64,000 nucleotides of DNA from JAWXBK01 sp040878185 (GCA_040878185.1 JBBDMS010000045.1:1-64000), one strand, 5' to 3'; positions 37,321 through 45,966 are shown, counted from the first letter of the stretch. The notes: generated by a model from the letters alone, not told the origin. A program made the numbers and translations.

Positions 37321-38127
37321 TTAACAGATCCAATCTTCAGGTCGCGCCAATTTCAGTTCGGAAGAGGCTGGCTGATACGCGGCGACATTGTCGAACTGGT
37401 ACGCGTCGACATTGTCGAACTGGTACGCGTCGACATTGTCGAACTGGTACGCGTCGACATTGTCGACATGGAAGTTGTAGAGCCGGCGCGCGGAACCGTA
37501 GCGCCGGAACTTGCGCACATCGGCCTTGAGACCGGAACGCGACAACAGCCGGTCGAGCTTGGCGACATGGTGCGCGGTCATTTCTTTCTCGACGCAGTCG
37601 GAGCCGAGACTGTCGACCTTGCCCTGCACGTAAAGCCGCGCCTCGTAGATCGAATCGCCGAGGCTCGAGCCGGCATCGCCGCACACGACGAGCGCGCCGC
37701 TCTGCGCCATGAACGCGCTCATATGGCCGACCGAGCCGCCGACCACGATGTCGATGCCCTTCATCGAGATGCCGCAGCGCAGGCCCGCATCGCCCTCGAT
37801 GACCAGCAGGCCGCCGCGACCGGTCGCACCCGCCGCGGCCGACGCATTGCCGCGGATCCGGACTTCGCCCGACATCATGTTCTCGGCGACGCCGTTGCCG
37901 CAGTGACCATTGATGATGACGGTCGCTTCCTTGTTCATGCCGGCGCAGTAATAGCCGGGATGGCCGTCGATCTCGACTTCGATCGGGATCATGAGGCCGG
38001 CGGCGATGGCATGCGCGCCCTTCGGATTGAGCACCTTCCAGACGCGTTCATTGGTATCGGCCGAGAGGCCGTGCAATCGCGAGTTCAGTTCGCGGACGCT
38101 GCTCGCAGCGAGATCGACCGTGTTCAT
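37321..38127 (-). CDS. mgsB: N-methylglutamate synthase subunit B (GXGXG domain)
   Basis: This 268-residue protein is the glutamate-synthase GXGXG beta-helix domain as a separate chain. Evident repeats are SGEVRIRGNASAAAGATGRG, MKGIDIVVGGSVGHMSAFMA and LVVCGDAGSSLGDSIYEARL. It should join MgsA and MgsC in the synthase, where it links the amidotransferase and FMN sites. It starts ATGA-overlapped with mgsA. Its C-terminus contains three tandem octapeptides (VDAYQFDN) from a 24-bp DNA repeat, a local expansion past the expected end. Confidence 0.88.
   Translation of the reverse strand: MNTVDLAASSVRELNSRLHGLSADTNERVWKVLNPKGAHAIAAGLMIPIEVEIDGHPGYYCAGMNKEATVIINGHCGNGVAENMMSGEVRIRGNASAAAGATGRGGLLVIEGDAGLRCGISMKGIDIVVGGSVGHMSAFMAQSGALVVCGDAGSSLGDSIYEARLYVQGKVDSLGSDCVEKEMTAHHVAKLDRLLSRSGLKADVRKFRRYGSARRLYNFHVDNVDAYQFDNVDAYQFDNVDAYQFDNVAAYQPASSELKLARPEDWIC
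37382..37471 (-). repeat. 24-bp coding tandem repeat in mgsB
   Basis: GCGTCGACATTGTCGAACTGGTAC-type units follow each other three to four times, each encoding VDAYQFDN in the mgsB frame, with two exact copies and one partial on each side. The repeat is in frame, so length changes would add or remove whole octapeptides. Confidence 0.9.
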
Positions 38128-39032
38128 GCTGCTTCCTTGACTTCCCAGGTGTAGACGACGGCCGGGGCCGGTTCCCAGACCTTCGCATTGTCGGCGTCGG
38201 GCAGAGCGGCGATCGAGCGATACTCCGACGCCATCGCAACCCAGTCGTCGGTTTCCGCGAGAACCGCCGGCTTGCAGGCGAACTCGTCGCGCAGCACCGC
38301 GAAGCCGCCGCGCGTGCTCATCGTGAACGTATAGAAGCCGTCGAGATCCTTGAGGCCGGCGCGCAGCGCGTCCTCGAGGCTCGCCCCTTCCGACAGACGA
38401 TGCGCGAAATAGCGGGCCGCGACTTCGCTGTCATTGTCGGTCTCGAACTCATGACCCTGCTTGCGCAGCCATTTGCGCAGATTGTTGTGGTTGCTCAGCG
38501 AGCCGTTATGCACGAGGCACATGTCGAGATCGGCGGTGAACGGATGCGAATGCTCGGTCGTTACCGCGCTCTCGGTCGCCATGCGCGTATGGCCGATCGC
38601 ATGCGTGCCTTCCATATGCGCGAGGTCGTAGCGCTTCGCCACTTCGGCCGGCAGACCCATATCCTTGTAGACTTCCATCACCCGCCCGTAGCCCATGATG
38701 CGGATCTCGGGATGGTTCGCCTTGAGCCACTCGCGCGCCTTCTCGGCCGGCGCCTCGATCGTGACCAGCGCATGATTGCCCTTGATCTCGACATCGACTT
38801 CGGCGTTCAGCGCCTCGGCGAGATCGCCGCCAATCTCGCGCCAATGAAATTTCATGTCCGGATGGAACAGCGTGAGCTTTCCGCGCCCTTCGGCGACCGG
38901 CCGGTGATAGACCGCGATGCCGGCGCTGTCGGGCCCGCGCTCGGTCATGCCGATCAGCATGGTCTCGAGATGCTGGCCCAGCTGGGGCCGCATGGCTGGA
39001 TTTTTCAGGAACAATCCGACGATGCCGCACAT
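38124..39032 (-). CDS. mgsA: N-methylglutamate synthase subunit A (class II amidotransferase)
   Basis: This 302-residue glutaminase-type subunit starts MCGIVGLF, so Cys 2 becomes the N-terminal nucleophile after Met removal. The active-site loop has HIGHTRMATESAVTTEHSHP, LVHNGSLSNHNNLRKWL and NDSEVAARYFAHRL, as in PurF-type amidotransferases. It should handle the gamma-amide of gamma-glutamylmethylamide and channel methylamine to the FMN subunit. It begins the mgsABC group after a 156-bp non-coding gap from the XRE gene, which holds a palindrome. Confidence 0.9.
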   Translation of the reverse strand: MCGIVGLFLKNPAMRPQLGQHLETMLIGMTERGPDSAGIAVYHRPVAEGRGKLTLFHPDMKFHWREIGGDLAEALNAEVDVEIKGNHALVTIEAPAEKAREWLKANHPEIRIMGYGRVMEVYKDMGLPAEVAKRYDLAHMEGTHAIGHTRMATESAVTTEHSHPFTADLDMCLVHNGSLSNHNNLRKWLRKQGHEFETDNDSEVAARYFAHRLSEGASLEDALRAGLKDLDGFYTFTMSTRGGFAVLRDEFACKPAVLAETDDWVAMASEYRSIAALPDADNAKVWEPAPAVVYTWEVKEAA

Positions 39033-39112
39033 GGCTTTTCCTCCAGTTTTCGTCCGCCCGCCGCACCCGGCGGGGCTTTCCGCAAACCTAGTCGGGCCGG
39101 CTCCTCAAATCA

Positions 39113-39136
39113 ACAGGGATTAACAAATATTCCTGT
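39113..39136. promoter_or_regulatory. candidate operator and promoter upstream of mgsA
   Basis: The dyad ACAGG ... CCTGT has an AT-rich centre (GATTAACAAATATT) in an otherwise GC-rich gap. On the minus strand TTGATT and TAGGTT sit 17 bp apart just downstream of it, a plausible sigma70-like promoter. Repression or activation by the XRE-cupin protein encoded upstream is inferred. Confidence 0.35.
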
Positions 39137-39188
39137 GAGGAAACACGCCCGGAGGCCCGTTTTTCGTGATTCCGGCCTATTCCCCGCC

Positions 39189-39860
39189 CTATTCTTCGCC
39201 CTCCCGGGCATAGGCGATCACCGAGATGAACCGGATCGGCAACTCGCGCAGCTCGTCCGGACCGTGCGGCACGTCGGCGTCGAAGAACAGCGAATCGCCC
39301 GGCTTCAGCACATAGGTCTTGTTGCCGTGCCGATATCCGACCTCGCCCTCGAGCATGTAGAGAAATTCGACCCCGTCATGCTGGAACAGCGGGAACACGT
39401 CGGAGCGCGCGGTAAGTTCGATCAGATAGGGCTCGACCGCCACGTTCTTGCGCATCGAATGGCCGAGCAGATGATACTGATGGCCGGCGCGCGTGCCGCG
39501 GCGCTCGATCTTGAGCCCCTCCCCGGCCTTCACATAGGTCGCGCCATGCTCCTGCTCGAAGCGGCGGAAGAACGCGGTCACCGGCACATGGAGTGCGACC
39601 GAGAGCGCCTGCAAGGTCGCCAGCGACGGCGAGGTCTGGCCGTTCTCGATTTTGGACAGCATCCCGGCCGAGAGATCGGCCTGTTTCGCGAGTTCGGCGA
39701 CCGTCATGTCGAGCTTGCGGCGGAAGCCGCGCACCTCGCGCCCGATTGCCATTTCGAGACCCTTGGCGTCGGCCGGGCTGTGCGGATCCTGAAACTCTTC
39801 GGACCGATCCGGCACCCGCGCGGGCGGACGTTTCGCCGCTGGTGCCCGGGCGCGCGCCAT
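39189..39860 (-). CDS. XRE-cupin transcriptional regulator in the N-methylglutamate operon
   Basis: This 223-residue protein has an HTH_3 domain (RKLDMTVAELAKQADLSAGM, then LSKIENGQTSPSLATLQALS) and a C-terminal cupin (HDGVEFLYMLEGEVGYRHGN, then GDSLFFDADVPHG). The gene lies directly after mgdD, eight bases past its stop, and before mgsA, so it is produced together with the enzymes it likely controls, giving autoregulation. The ATG at 39860 is preferred; a TTG at 39872 would overlap the mgdD stop. The inducer is probably methylamine, gamma-glutamylmethylamide or N-methylglutamate. Confidence 0.85.
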   Translation of the reverse strand: MARARAPAAKRPPARVPDRSEEFQDPHSPADAKGLEMAIGREVRGFRRKLDMTVAELAKQADLSAGMLSKIENGQTSPSLATLQALSVALHVPVTAFFRRFEQEHGATYVKAGEGLKIERRGTRAGHQYHLLGHSMRKNVAVEPYLIELTARSDVFPLFQHDGVEFLYMLEGEVGYRHGNKTYVLKPGDSLFFDADVPHGPDELRELPIRFISVIAYAREGEE

Positions 39861-39868
39861 GGCCGCGT

Positions 39869-40606
39869 TCAACCTTTACCGGCGAGACGGCGCAGCGCCG
39901 CGAGCCCGACCGGCGCGCCGTCGAACTCCGCCATCGCATCGAGCAGGCAGCCCCAGAGATATTCCGACGAGGCCATGTCGGCGAGCACGTGATAGGCGGG
40001 AACGCCGCCCATGTCGTCGCGCACGATGACCGCGCCCATCTTGGCGGCCGAGGTCTGCGCGATCCGGCGGTTCTCGAATTTATGCGGCCGGAGATCGACA
40101 CCGCAGATTTTCGCGAACATGCCAGGCGCGCGCGCGCCGGTGACGGTGAACCAGGCATGGCTGTCGCGACGCGGCACCGGATAACCCATCGCCGGTCGTG
40201 GCGCGGCACCGGCCCACTGCCACGCGCTATTGAGACGCTCGATCATCGCGCCGGTCGCAGCCAGGCTGTCGATCAGGAATATCTCGGTCATCGCGAGCTT
40301 GAGCGCGAGTTCGCCGCCCGCCTGCGGATAGGCGATGTTGGCCGGCTCGCCGATGGTGAGCCCTTGGCCTTTCAGCCAGTCGACCGTGCCCGCACCCTTG
40401 AAACCAGTGCGCGGCAGCGGCGTCAGTTCGACGAGGCCCATGCGGCGCGCATCCGCCGTCTCGGTTTCGATGCCGCGGCCATAGCCGAGCGGGACGGCGA
40501 CGCCGCCGACCTCGCCCCATTCGGCGCCGATGCCGTCGAGTACCCGGTAGATGAAGCTGCGCCGCCGCTGATTGGCCGGCGCAAGGGAAGCCGTTGCGCT
40601 TGCCAT
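39869..40606 (-). CDS. mgdD: N-methylglutamate dehydrogenase gamma-like subunit (SoxG-like)
   Basis: This 245-residue protein is homologous to sarcosine oxidase gamma, recognised from its GcvT-like fold segments (GLVELTPLPRTGFKGAGTVD, PRRDSHAWFTVTGARAPGMF and KICGVDLRPHKF) and its place after soxA. It has no cofactor of its own; it is expected to stabilise the alpha/beta tunnel of the dehydrogenase. The ATG at 40606 lies two bases after mgdC. Confidence 0.85.
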   Translation of the reverse strand: MASATASLAPANQRRRSFIYRVLDGIGAEWGEVGGVAVPLGYGRGIETETADARRMGLVELTPLPRTGFKGAGTVDWLKGQGLTIGEPANIAYPQAGGELALKLAMTEIFLIDSLAATGAMIERLNSAWQWAGAAPRPAMGYPVPRRDSHAWFTVTGARAPGMFAKICGVDLRPHKFENRRIAQTSAAKMGAVIVRDDMGGVPAYHVLADMASSEYLWGCLLDAMAEFDGAPVGLAALRRLAGKG

Positions 40607-40608
40607 GC

Positions 40609-43533
40609 TCACATCTCCTGTCTTTTGCCGTCGGGATCGTAATGCGGCAGCCGCACCACCGTCCCCTGGATCATCCGGCCGCCGTCGATACGAATGTCGA
40701 AGGTCTGGCCGGGCTCGCTTTGATCGGGCGCGACATAGGCAAGCCCGATGATCTTGTCGACCGTCGGCGACATCACCGCCGACGTCACGCGGCCGGTCAG
40801 TTGGTCGCCGCGCACGACAAGATGACATTCCTCCGGCACCGGCACCGATTTGTCGGTGATCTCGAAGCCCACCAGCTTACGCGACATCGGCCGCGCGTTC
40901 TGGATCGCGACCGAACGGCCGCCGACATAGAACGGCTTCTTCTTGGCGACCGCCCAGGGCATGTCGGCCTCGAACGGCGTCGTGAGCCCGTCCGTATCCT
41001 GCCCGACGATGATATGCCCCTTCTCGAGCCGCAGGCAGCGTTGCGCCTCGACGCCGAACGGGCGGATTCCGGCATCGCGGCCGGCTTCGACCAGCGCATC
41101 CCAGAGCGCCTCGCCCTGGCTCGCCGGCACATGGATTTCGTAACCGAGTTCGCCGACGAAACCGACGCGCAGCAGCCGCGCCGGAATGCCGGCGACGACC
41201 GCCTCGCGCACGCCGAGATAGGGGAAAGCGGTCGGCGAGAGATCGGTGCCCTGACAGATTTTTTCCAGCACCTCGCGCGCGCGGGGACCTGCGATGTTCA
41301 CGCCGGCATAGGCGGCGGTCACGTTGGCGATATCGACATTGAGCCGCCACTGCGCATTCCAGAACAGCATCGTGCGATAGACCGCATCGACCCCGCCGGT
41401 GGTCGCCGTCACGTAGAAATGCTCGTCCTGGAAGCGGCAGGCGACACCGTCATCGACGACCGCGCCCGCCTGGTCGGTCATCAGCACATAGCGCGAGCGC
41501 CCGACTTCGAGCTTGGTGTACGTGAACGTGTACATGCGGTTGAGGAACTCGGCCGCATCCGGTCCGCGCACGTCGAGCCCGCCGAGCGTCGACACATCGA
41601 TCATCCCGACATTGTTGCGCACCGCCAGCACTTCCTCGCGGATCGCCTGATCGCGCTGATCCTTCGTGCCATAAAAAGCCGGGCGATACCAGGCGCCGGC
41701 GACCATCATACGCGCGCCGGCCTCGATATGGCGGTGATGCATCGCGGTACGACGCGCCGGATCGAAGATGCGCCCGGCCATATGGCCGAACTTCTCCGGC
41801 CGGTACGGCGGACGCTGCGTGGTGACCGACATGGCGGCAAGATCGCGCCCGGTTTCGCGCGCGATGAAGCGCACATTGGCGACCGCCGAATGACGGCCCT
41901 GCGAGGGGCCCATGCCGATCGTCGAATAGCGCTTCAGCAGTTCCGGATTGTCGTAACCGTCGGCGATGCCGTTCTTCAGATCCTTGCTGGTCAGGTCCTC
42001 GTCGAAATCGACGAAGTCCTTGCCCTTGGGATGCGGGAAGACCGGCCAGGGATGGGTCTGGCCCTTCGCACCCTGATCGCGCGCCGGCTTCGGCGGTTCG
42101 ACGCCTTCCTTGCCGCCGCTGTCCTTCGCGGCAGCCCATCCCGCATGACGGCCTTCGGCCAGCACCGCATCGAGATCGTACGCGCCGTTGGCCGAGCCGG
42201 CCGCGAACGCATGCGCCGGCAACGCTTCGAGCCGGTACATGTTGCTTGCATGGTCGTACCGGAACTTCGCGCCGGCGTGATAGAGCGTCTGTGCTGCCGG
42301 CGTATAACCGACCGACATGCAGATCAGGTCGCAGTCGTAGCGCGCGGCCTTGCCGTCGGTCGTGCCCTCACCCGTCACACGTTCGACATGGGCGCCGATC
42401 ACATGCTTCTTGCCAAGCGAATGCAGCGCCTCGGTGATCGCATGGCCCGGCATGATCGGAATGCCGCGCCGCAGCACCGCTTCGACCAGCGGCGATTGGG
42501 GCGGCTGCGGATTGATGTCGACCACGCCGCCGACCTCAACGCCGGCATCGGCAAGATCGAGCGCGACCGCATAGCCGTCGGCGTTCGATGCCATGACCAT
42601 CGCGCGCGTGCCCGGCCGGATGCCGTAGAGGCGGATCAGCCGCTGCGCCGCCGACCCGAGCATCACGCCCGGCACGTCGTTGTTGCGGAACACGGCCGGC
42701 TGTTCGATCGAACCCGCCGCCTGGATGACGGATTTCGCCCGCACCTTGTAGAGCCGGCGGCCGCCGATGAGCGCCAGCCAGTTATCGGCGAACCAGCCGG
42801 TGCAGGTCGTGTCGGTCATCACGCGGATATTCTTCGCGGCAGCGACGGCGGCGGTCAGTTCGCGCGCGACGGCAGCGGCGCGCGCGCCCTCCTGATCGAA
42901 GCGCGCATAGAGCAGCGAACCGCCGAGGCGCGGATTTTCGTCGATCAGGATCACTTCGCCGCCGGCCTTCGCGGCTTCGATCGCGGCGGCCATGCCAGCC
43001 GGCCCGCCACCGATTACCACCACGTCGGCGAACAGATATTCCTTGTCGAAGTAATCGTGATGCGCATGCAGGTCGACTTTACCGAGGCCGGCCCGCGCGC
43101 GGATGAACTTCTCCCAGTATTTCCACGAGCCCTTCGGCTTGAAAAACGCCTTGTAGTAAAAGCCGACCGGCATGAAGCGGCCGAACATCTCGATCCAGGC
43201 GCCGCGGTCATGCTCAAGGCTGCCGTCGTAATTCTGGCCGTGCACCGCCAACCCTTCGGCGATTGGATGCCGGTCGGCCAGCGCGTTCGGCTCGGCGCCG
43301 ATCTGCACCAGCGTGTTGCCATCCTGGCCCGCCATCGTCAGCACGCTGCGCGGCCGGCGATACTTGAACGAGCGCGCGAGCAGCCAGTGACCATTCGCGA
43401 TGAGCGCGCTCGCGATCGTGTCGCCTGCGAACCCTTCGTAGCGACGGCCCTCGAAACTGAATCCGATGCGGCGGCTACGATCGATCAGCAGGCCGGCGGG
43501 GGCCGGAAGGCGTTGGGATTCCGCCGCGCTCAT
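40609..43533 (-). CDS. mgdC: N-methylglutamate dehydrogenase alpha-like subunit (SoxA-like)
   Basis: This 974-residue subunit matches sarcosine oxidase alpha. An N-terminal ferredoxin-like segment (SFEGRRYEGFAGDTIASALI) precedes an NAD-binding Rossmann core (DVVVIGGGPAGMAAAIEAAK, then GGEVILIDENPRLGGSL). A GcvT-like folate-binding half begins near residue 600 (GWAAAKDSGG) and ends in GEPTFDIRIDGG-like segments. It delivers the N-methyl carbon, oxidised by the beta subunit, to tetrahydrofolate. Starting ATG overlaps mgdB by four bases. It pairs with fhs at the end of the block. Confidence 0.9.
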   Translation of the reverse strand: MSAAESQRLPAPAGLLIDRSRRIGFSFEGRRYEGFAGDTIASALIANGHWLLARSFKYRRPRSVLTMAGQDGNTLVQIGAEPNALADRHPIAEGLAVHGQNYDGSLEHDRGAWIEMFGRFMPVGFYYKAFFKPKGSWKYWEKFIRARAGLGKVDLHAHHDYFDKEYLFADVVVIGGGPAGMAAAIEAAKAGGEVILIDENPRLGGSLLYARFDQEGARAAAVARELTAAVAAAKNIRVMTDTTCTGWFADNWLALIGGRRLYKVRAKSVIQAAGSIEQPAVFRNNDVPGVMLGSAAQRLIRLYGIRPGTRAMVMASNADGYAVALDLADAGVEVGGVVDINPQPPQSPLVEAVLRRGIPIMPGHAITEALHSLGKKHVIGAHVERVTGEGTTDGKAARYDCDLICMSVGYTPAAQTLYHAGAKFRYDHASNMYRLEALPAHAFAAGSANGAYDLDAVLAEGRHAGWAAAKDSGGKEGVEPPKPARDQGAKGQTHPWPVFPHPKGKDFVDFDEDLTSKDLKNGIADGYDNPELLKRYSTIGMGPSQGRHSAVANVRFIARETGRDLAAMSVTTQRPPYRPEKFGHMAGRIFDPARRTAMHHRHIEAGARMMVAGAWYRPAFYGTKDQRDQAIREEVLAVRNNVGMIDVSTLGGLDVRGPDAAEFLNRMYTFTYTKLEVGRSRYVLMTDQAGAVVDDGVACRFQDEHFYVTATTGGVDAVYRTMLFWNAQWRLNVDIANVTAAYAGVNIAGPRAREVLEKICQGTDLSPTAFPYLGVREAVVAGIPARLLRVGFVGELGYEIHVPASQGEALWDALVEAGRDAGIRPFGVEAQRCLRLEKGHIIVGQDTDGLTTPFEADMPWAVAKKKPFYVGGRSVAIQNARPMSRKLVGFEITDKSVPVPEECHLVVRGDQLTGRVTSAVMSPTVDKIIGLAYVAPDQSEPGQTFDIRIDGGRMIQGTVVRLPHYDPDGKRQEM

Positions 43534-43847
43534 TTCTTTTCCCCTTCGGTGCCCGGCGCGCTGGCGGCCGCCGCGAACTCGACGCGCTCGCGGAACAATT
43601 CGCCGGCCGGATATGTGCGGATGATTTCGTCGGTCACGGTGTTGCGCTCGGCGATGAACCAGTAGGAGCTGGGCACATGGCACCACCACTCTTTCACCAG
43701 GCCGGCCGTGTTGTTTTCGAGGAACGTATAGTCCGCCCATTCATGGTCGCTGCATCGCGCCGGATCGGGCATCGTCCGCACTTCGCCGGCGCAGACGAAC
43801 TCGAGCGCGTTGCGCGGACCGTTCAGCGGACAATTTATGATTTTCAT
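43530..43847 (-). CDS. mgdB: N-methylglutamate dehydrogenase delta-like subunit (SoxD-like)
   Basis: This 105-residue small subunit follows sarcosine oxidase delta in length, order and sequence (MKIINCPLNGPRNALEFVC, GLVKEWWCHVPSSYWFIAER). In sarcosine oxidase delta a zinc ion is held by Cys 6, Cys 9, His 59 and Cys 63. Here Cys 6 and His 57 remain, but the second Cys is Asn 9 and the His-plus-four Cys is Ser 61, so zinc is unlikely. It overlaps mgdC by four bases. Confidence 0.88.
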   Translation of the reverse strand: MKIINCPLNGPRNALEFVCAGEVRTMPDPARCSDHEWADYTFLENNTAGLVKEWWCHVPSSYWFIAERNTVTDEIIRTYPAGELFRERVEFAAAASAPGTEGEKK

Positions 43848-43866
43848 CGCTGCTGCTCCCTCTGCC

Positions 43867-45108
43867 TCAGTGACCCACCGAGGCCGCGCCCTTTTCGCCG
43901 ACCTGCAGGAATTCGTCGAAACGGTTGAGGCGGAACGGCTTGATCAGATCGTGCGGCTCACCGGTCGCCACGGTATGCGCCATTGTCACACCGCAGACCG
44001 GCGTTGCCTTGAATCCCCAGGTGCCCCAACCGGAATCGATGTAGTAATTCTCGACCGGCGTCGTGCCCATCACGGGGCTGAAATCCGGCGTCATGTCGGT
44101 CATGCCGGCCCATTGCCGCGCGACGCGCATGTCGCCGAGGAACGGGAACAGTTCCATGATGTGGCCGATCAGCCCTTCCTTGAAATCGAGCGTCGAGCGC
44201 GTCGAATAAAGCGGGCAAGGATCGGTCGATCCGCCCATGACCAGCTCGCCGCGCGACGACTGCGATACATAGACATGGAGCGATCCCGATACGACGATCT
44301 GGTCGAGGAACGGTTTCACCGGCAGCGACACGCAGGCCTGCAGCGGAATGGTGCGGATCGGCAGCTTGAAGCCGGCCATCTTCGAAATGAGCGAGCTCGA
44401 ACCGGCGACCGCCTGCATCGCCTTGCCGCAATGGATCGTGCCGCGCGTGGTCTCGACGCCGGTGACGCGACCGCCCGACTGGTTGATCGCCGTCACCTCG
44501 GTATCCTGCAGGATGTCCACGCCCCAGTCGGACGCGCGCCGCGCATAGCCCCAGGCGACCGCGTCATGGCGCGCGATCGCGCCCGGCGGATGATAGAGCG
44601 CACCGAGGATCGGATAACGCACGTCCTCCGAGAGGTTCATCGACGGGCAGAGCCGCGCGATATCGTCCGGATAGATCAGTTCCGAATCGACGCCGAGATG
44701 CTTGTTGACCTCGGCGCGCCAGCGGCTGGTGCGCAGCGCCGCATCGGTATGGGCGAGCGTGAAATGCCCGCGCTCGGAATAAAGGATGTTGTAGTCGAAT
44801 GTGTTGCTCAGCTCCTGATAGAGCTTCATCGAATGTTCGTAGAACTGCACGCCTTCGGGCGTCAGATAGTTCGAGCGGATGATCGCCGTGTTGCGCGCCG
44901 TATTGCCGCCGGCGAGATAGCCCTTCTCGATCACCGCGACATTGTGGATGCCCCAGTCGCGCGCGAGATAGAAGGCGCAGGCGAGCCCGTGCCCGCCGCC
45001 GCCGATGATGACGACGTCGTAGGATTTCTTGGGTTCGGTTGCCCATCTGAAATGCCGCTTCGCGGGATACTTCCCGTTCAGGCCGTAACGCAGCAAACCC
45101 AATGGCAT
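43867..45108 (-). CDS. mgdA: N-methylglutamate dehydrogenase beta-like subunit (SoxB-like)
   Basis: This 413-residue FAD subunit starts MPLGLLRYGLNGKYPAKRHF, then the ADP-binding DVVIIGGGGHGLACAFYLAR. It carries the covalent-FMN histidine in the motif ARHDAVAWGYARRA (His 181), equivalent to His 173 of sarcosine oxidase beta, and WGFKATPVCGVTMAHTVATG near the C-terminus. It oxidises the C-N bond of N-methylglutamate. It opens the minus-strand operon; the 192-bp gap before the divergent gene carries a palindrome and a likely promoter. Confidence 0.92.
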   Translation of the reverse strand: MPLGLLRYGLNGKYPAKRHFRWATEPKKSYDVVIIGGGGHGLACAFYLARDWGIHNVAVIEKGYLAGGNTARNTAIIRSNYLTPEGVQFYEHSMKLYQELSNTFDYNILYSERGHFTLAHTDAALRTSRWRAEVNKHLGVDSELIYPDDIARLCPSMNLSEDVRYPILGALYHPPGAIARHDAVAWGYARRASDWGVDILQDTEVTAINQSGGRVTGVETTRGTIHCGKAMQAVAGSSSLISKMAGFKLPIRTIPLQACVSLPVKPFLDQIVVSGSLHVYVSQSSRGELVMGGSTDPCPLYSTRSTLDFKEGLIGHIMELFPFLGDMRVARQWAGMTDMTPDFSPVMGTTPVENYYIDSGWGTWGFKATPVCGVTMAHTVATGEPHDLIKPFRLNRFDEFLQVGEKGAASVGH

Positions 45109-45203
45109 CGAGCCTCTCCTCCTCAGGACCGTCCGGCCGGCCTGGCGACCGTCCGGGCTGCCGGTCGATACCGGACGACCGTCTGCAGACTATCGTGCTG
45201 TTT

Positions 45204-45232
45204 CATGGCAGGCAAGAAAAGTTACTGCCATG
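45204..45232. promoter_or_regulatory. palindrome and candidate promoter upstream of mgdA
   Basis: CATGGCAG (45204-45211) and CTGCCATG (45225-45232) form a perfect 8-bp inverted repeat with a 13-bp spacer in the gap between mgdA and the divergent gene. On the minus strand TTGCCT and TAGTCT are 17 bp apart within and next to it. The GACCGTCCGG repeat at about 45128 and 45148 lies nearer mgdA. Confidence 0.4.
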
Positions 45233-45300
45233 ATCCGATCTTGCCGCGCCCGCCGCGGCGCTCCAGATTGCCGGAGCGCCGAAGCGTCGCGTCGGCGTCC

Positions 45301-45900
45301 ATGACCGAGAGTGCGCATCCGATGACGAACGTGATCCTGACCGAGGCGGCGGCCGACGAACTGCGCGACGAGTTCGTGACCTGGCAGTGCAAGATCCGCC
45401 AGATGGCGGTGCGCGAAGATGCCGGCCGGCCCTCGCCGGGCATGCGCCCCACGGTCGAGACGCCGGAAGGCCATCGTCTGTCCGACGGCATCATCATGCT
45501 GATCCATCACGCGGATCCCTATGAAAGCACGATGCTCTTTCGCCATCAGGCGAAACGCACCAACGATCCGGTCGAACGCTACAACAAGGCGGTCGAGATT
45601 CTGGCGGCGAGCCATTTCCAGCATCCGGCCGAATTCACTGACCGCATGACCGCCTTGTTCGGCCCGCAATCCGCGATCGCCGACCGGCTGCTGTCGCACG
45701 GTCGCTGCGTTCTCGGCTTCGAACAGTTTAGTCAATGGTTCCGCCTGGACTGCAAAATTCTGGCGCTCGACGAGACCGATCCGCTCTACCAGGCGACCTA
45801 TTGGCATAACAGTCTCTTTAACCCGAACCTTCCCGCCGATATCCGGATCCTGTCGTTCGAACCGGACTGGCGTCATTCGACCGGCCATCCAATCGACTGA
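45301..45900 (+). CDS. conserved protein of unknown function divergent from the N-methylglutamate operon
   Basis: This 199-residue soluble protein has no recognised domain. It contains MTNVILTEAAADELRDEFVT, DGIIMLIHHADPYESTMLF and DRLLSHGRCVLGFEQFSQWF, and ends HSTGHPID. It lacks a signal or membrane span. It lies between the two amine clusters and shares the mgdA control region, so a role in C1 or amine metabolism is inferred from place alone. The start is ATG 45301; ATG 45322 (192 residues) is equally possible. It is convergent with the second cluster. Confidence 0.6.
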   Translation: MTESAHPMTNVILTEAAADELRDEFVTWQCKIRQMAVREDAGRPSPGMRPTVETPEGHRLSDGIIMLIHHADPYESTMLFRHQAKRTNDPVERYNKAVEILAASHFQHPAEFTDRMTALFGPQSAIADRLLSHGRCVLGFEQFSQWFRLDCKILALDETDPLYQATYWHNSLFNPNLPADIRILSFEPDWRHSTGHPID

Positions 45901-45921
45901 GGGCACTCGCCGGATCGGCAC

Positions 45922-45965
45922 CGGTAAAAAGGGCCGGCGGCAGCGCTGTCGGCGCCGAAGCGCCG
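45922..45965 (-). terminator. possible terminator after the second cluster
   Basis: CGGCGC-TTCG-GCGCCG on the minus strand (45950-45965) forms a UUCG-capped hairpin directly after the 164-residue gene's stop, with CCTTTTTACC about 20 bases beyond. Distance from hairpin to T-run is too long for a classic terminator. Confidence 0.4.
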
Positions 45966-45966
45966 G

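Noticed and set aside
37382..37471. CRISPR-like repeat in mgsB
   Set aside because: Units are contiguous, in frame with mgsB and encode an octapeptide; no spacers.
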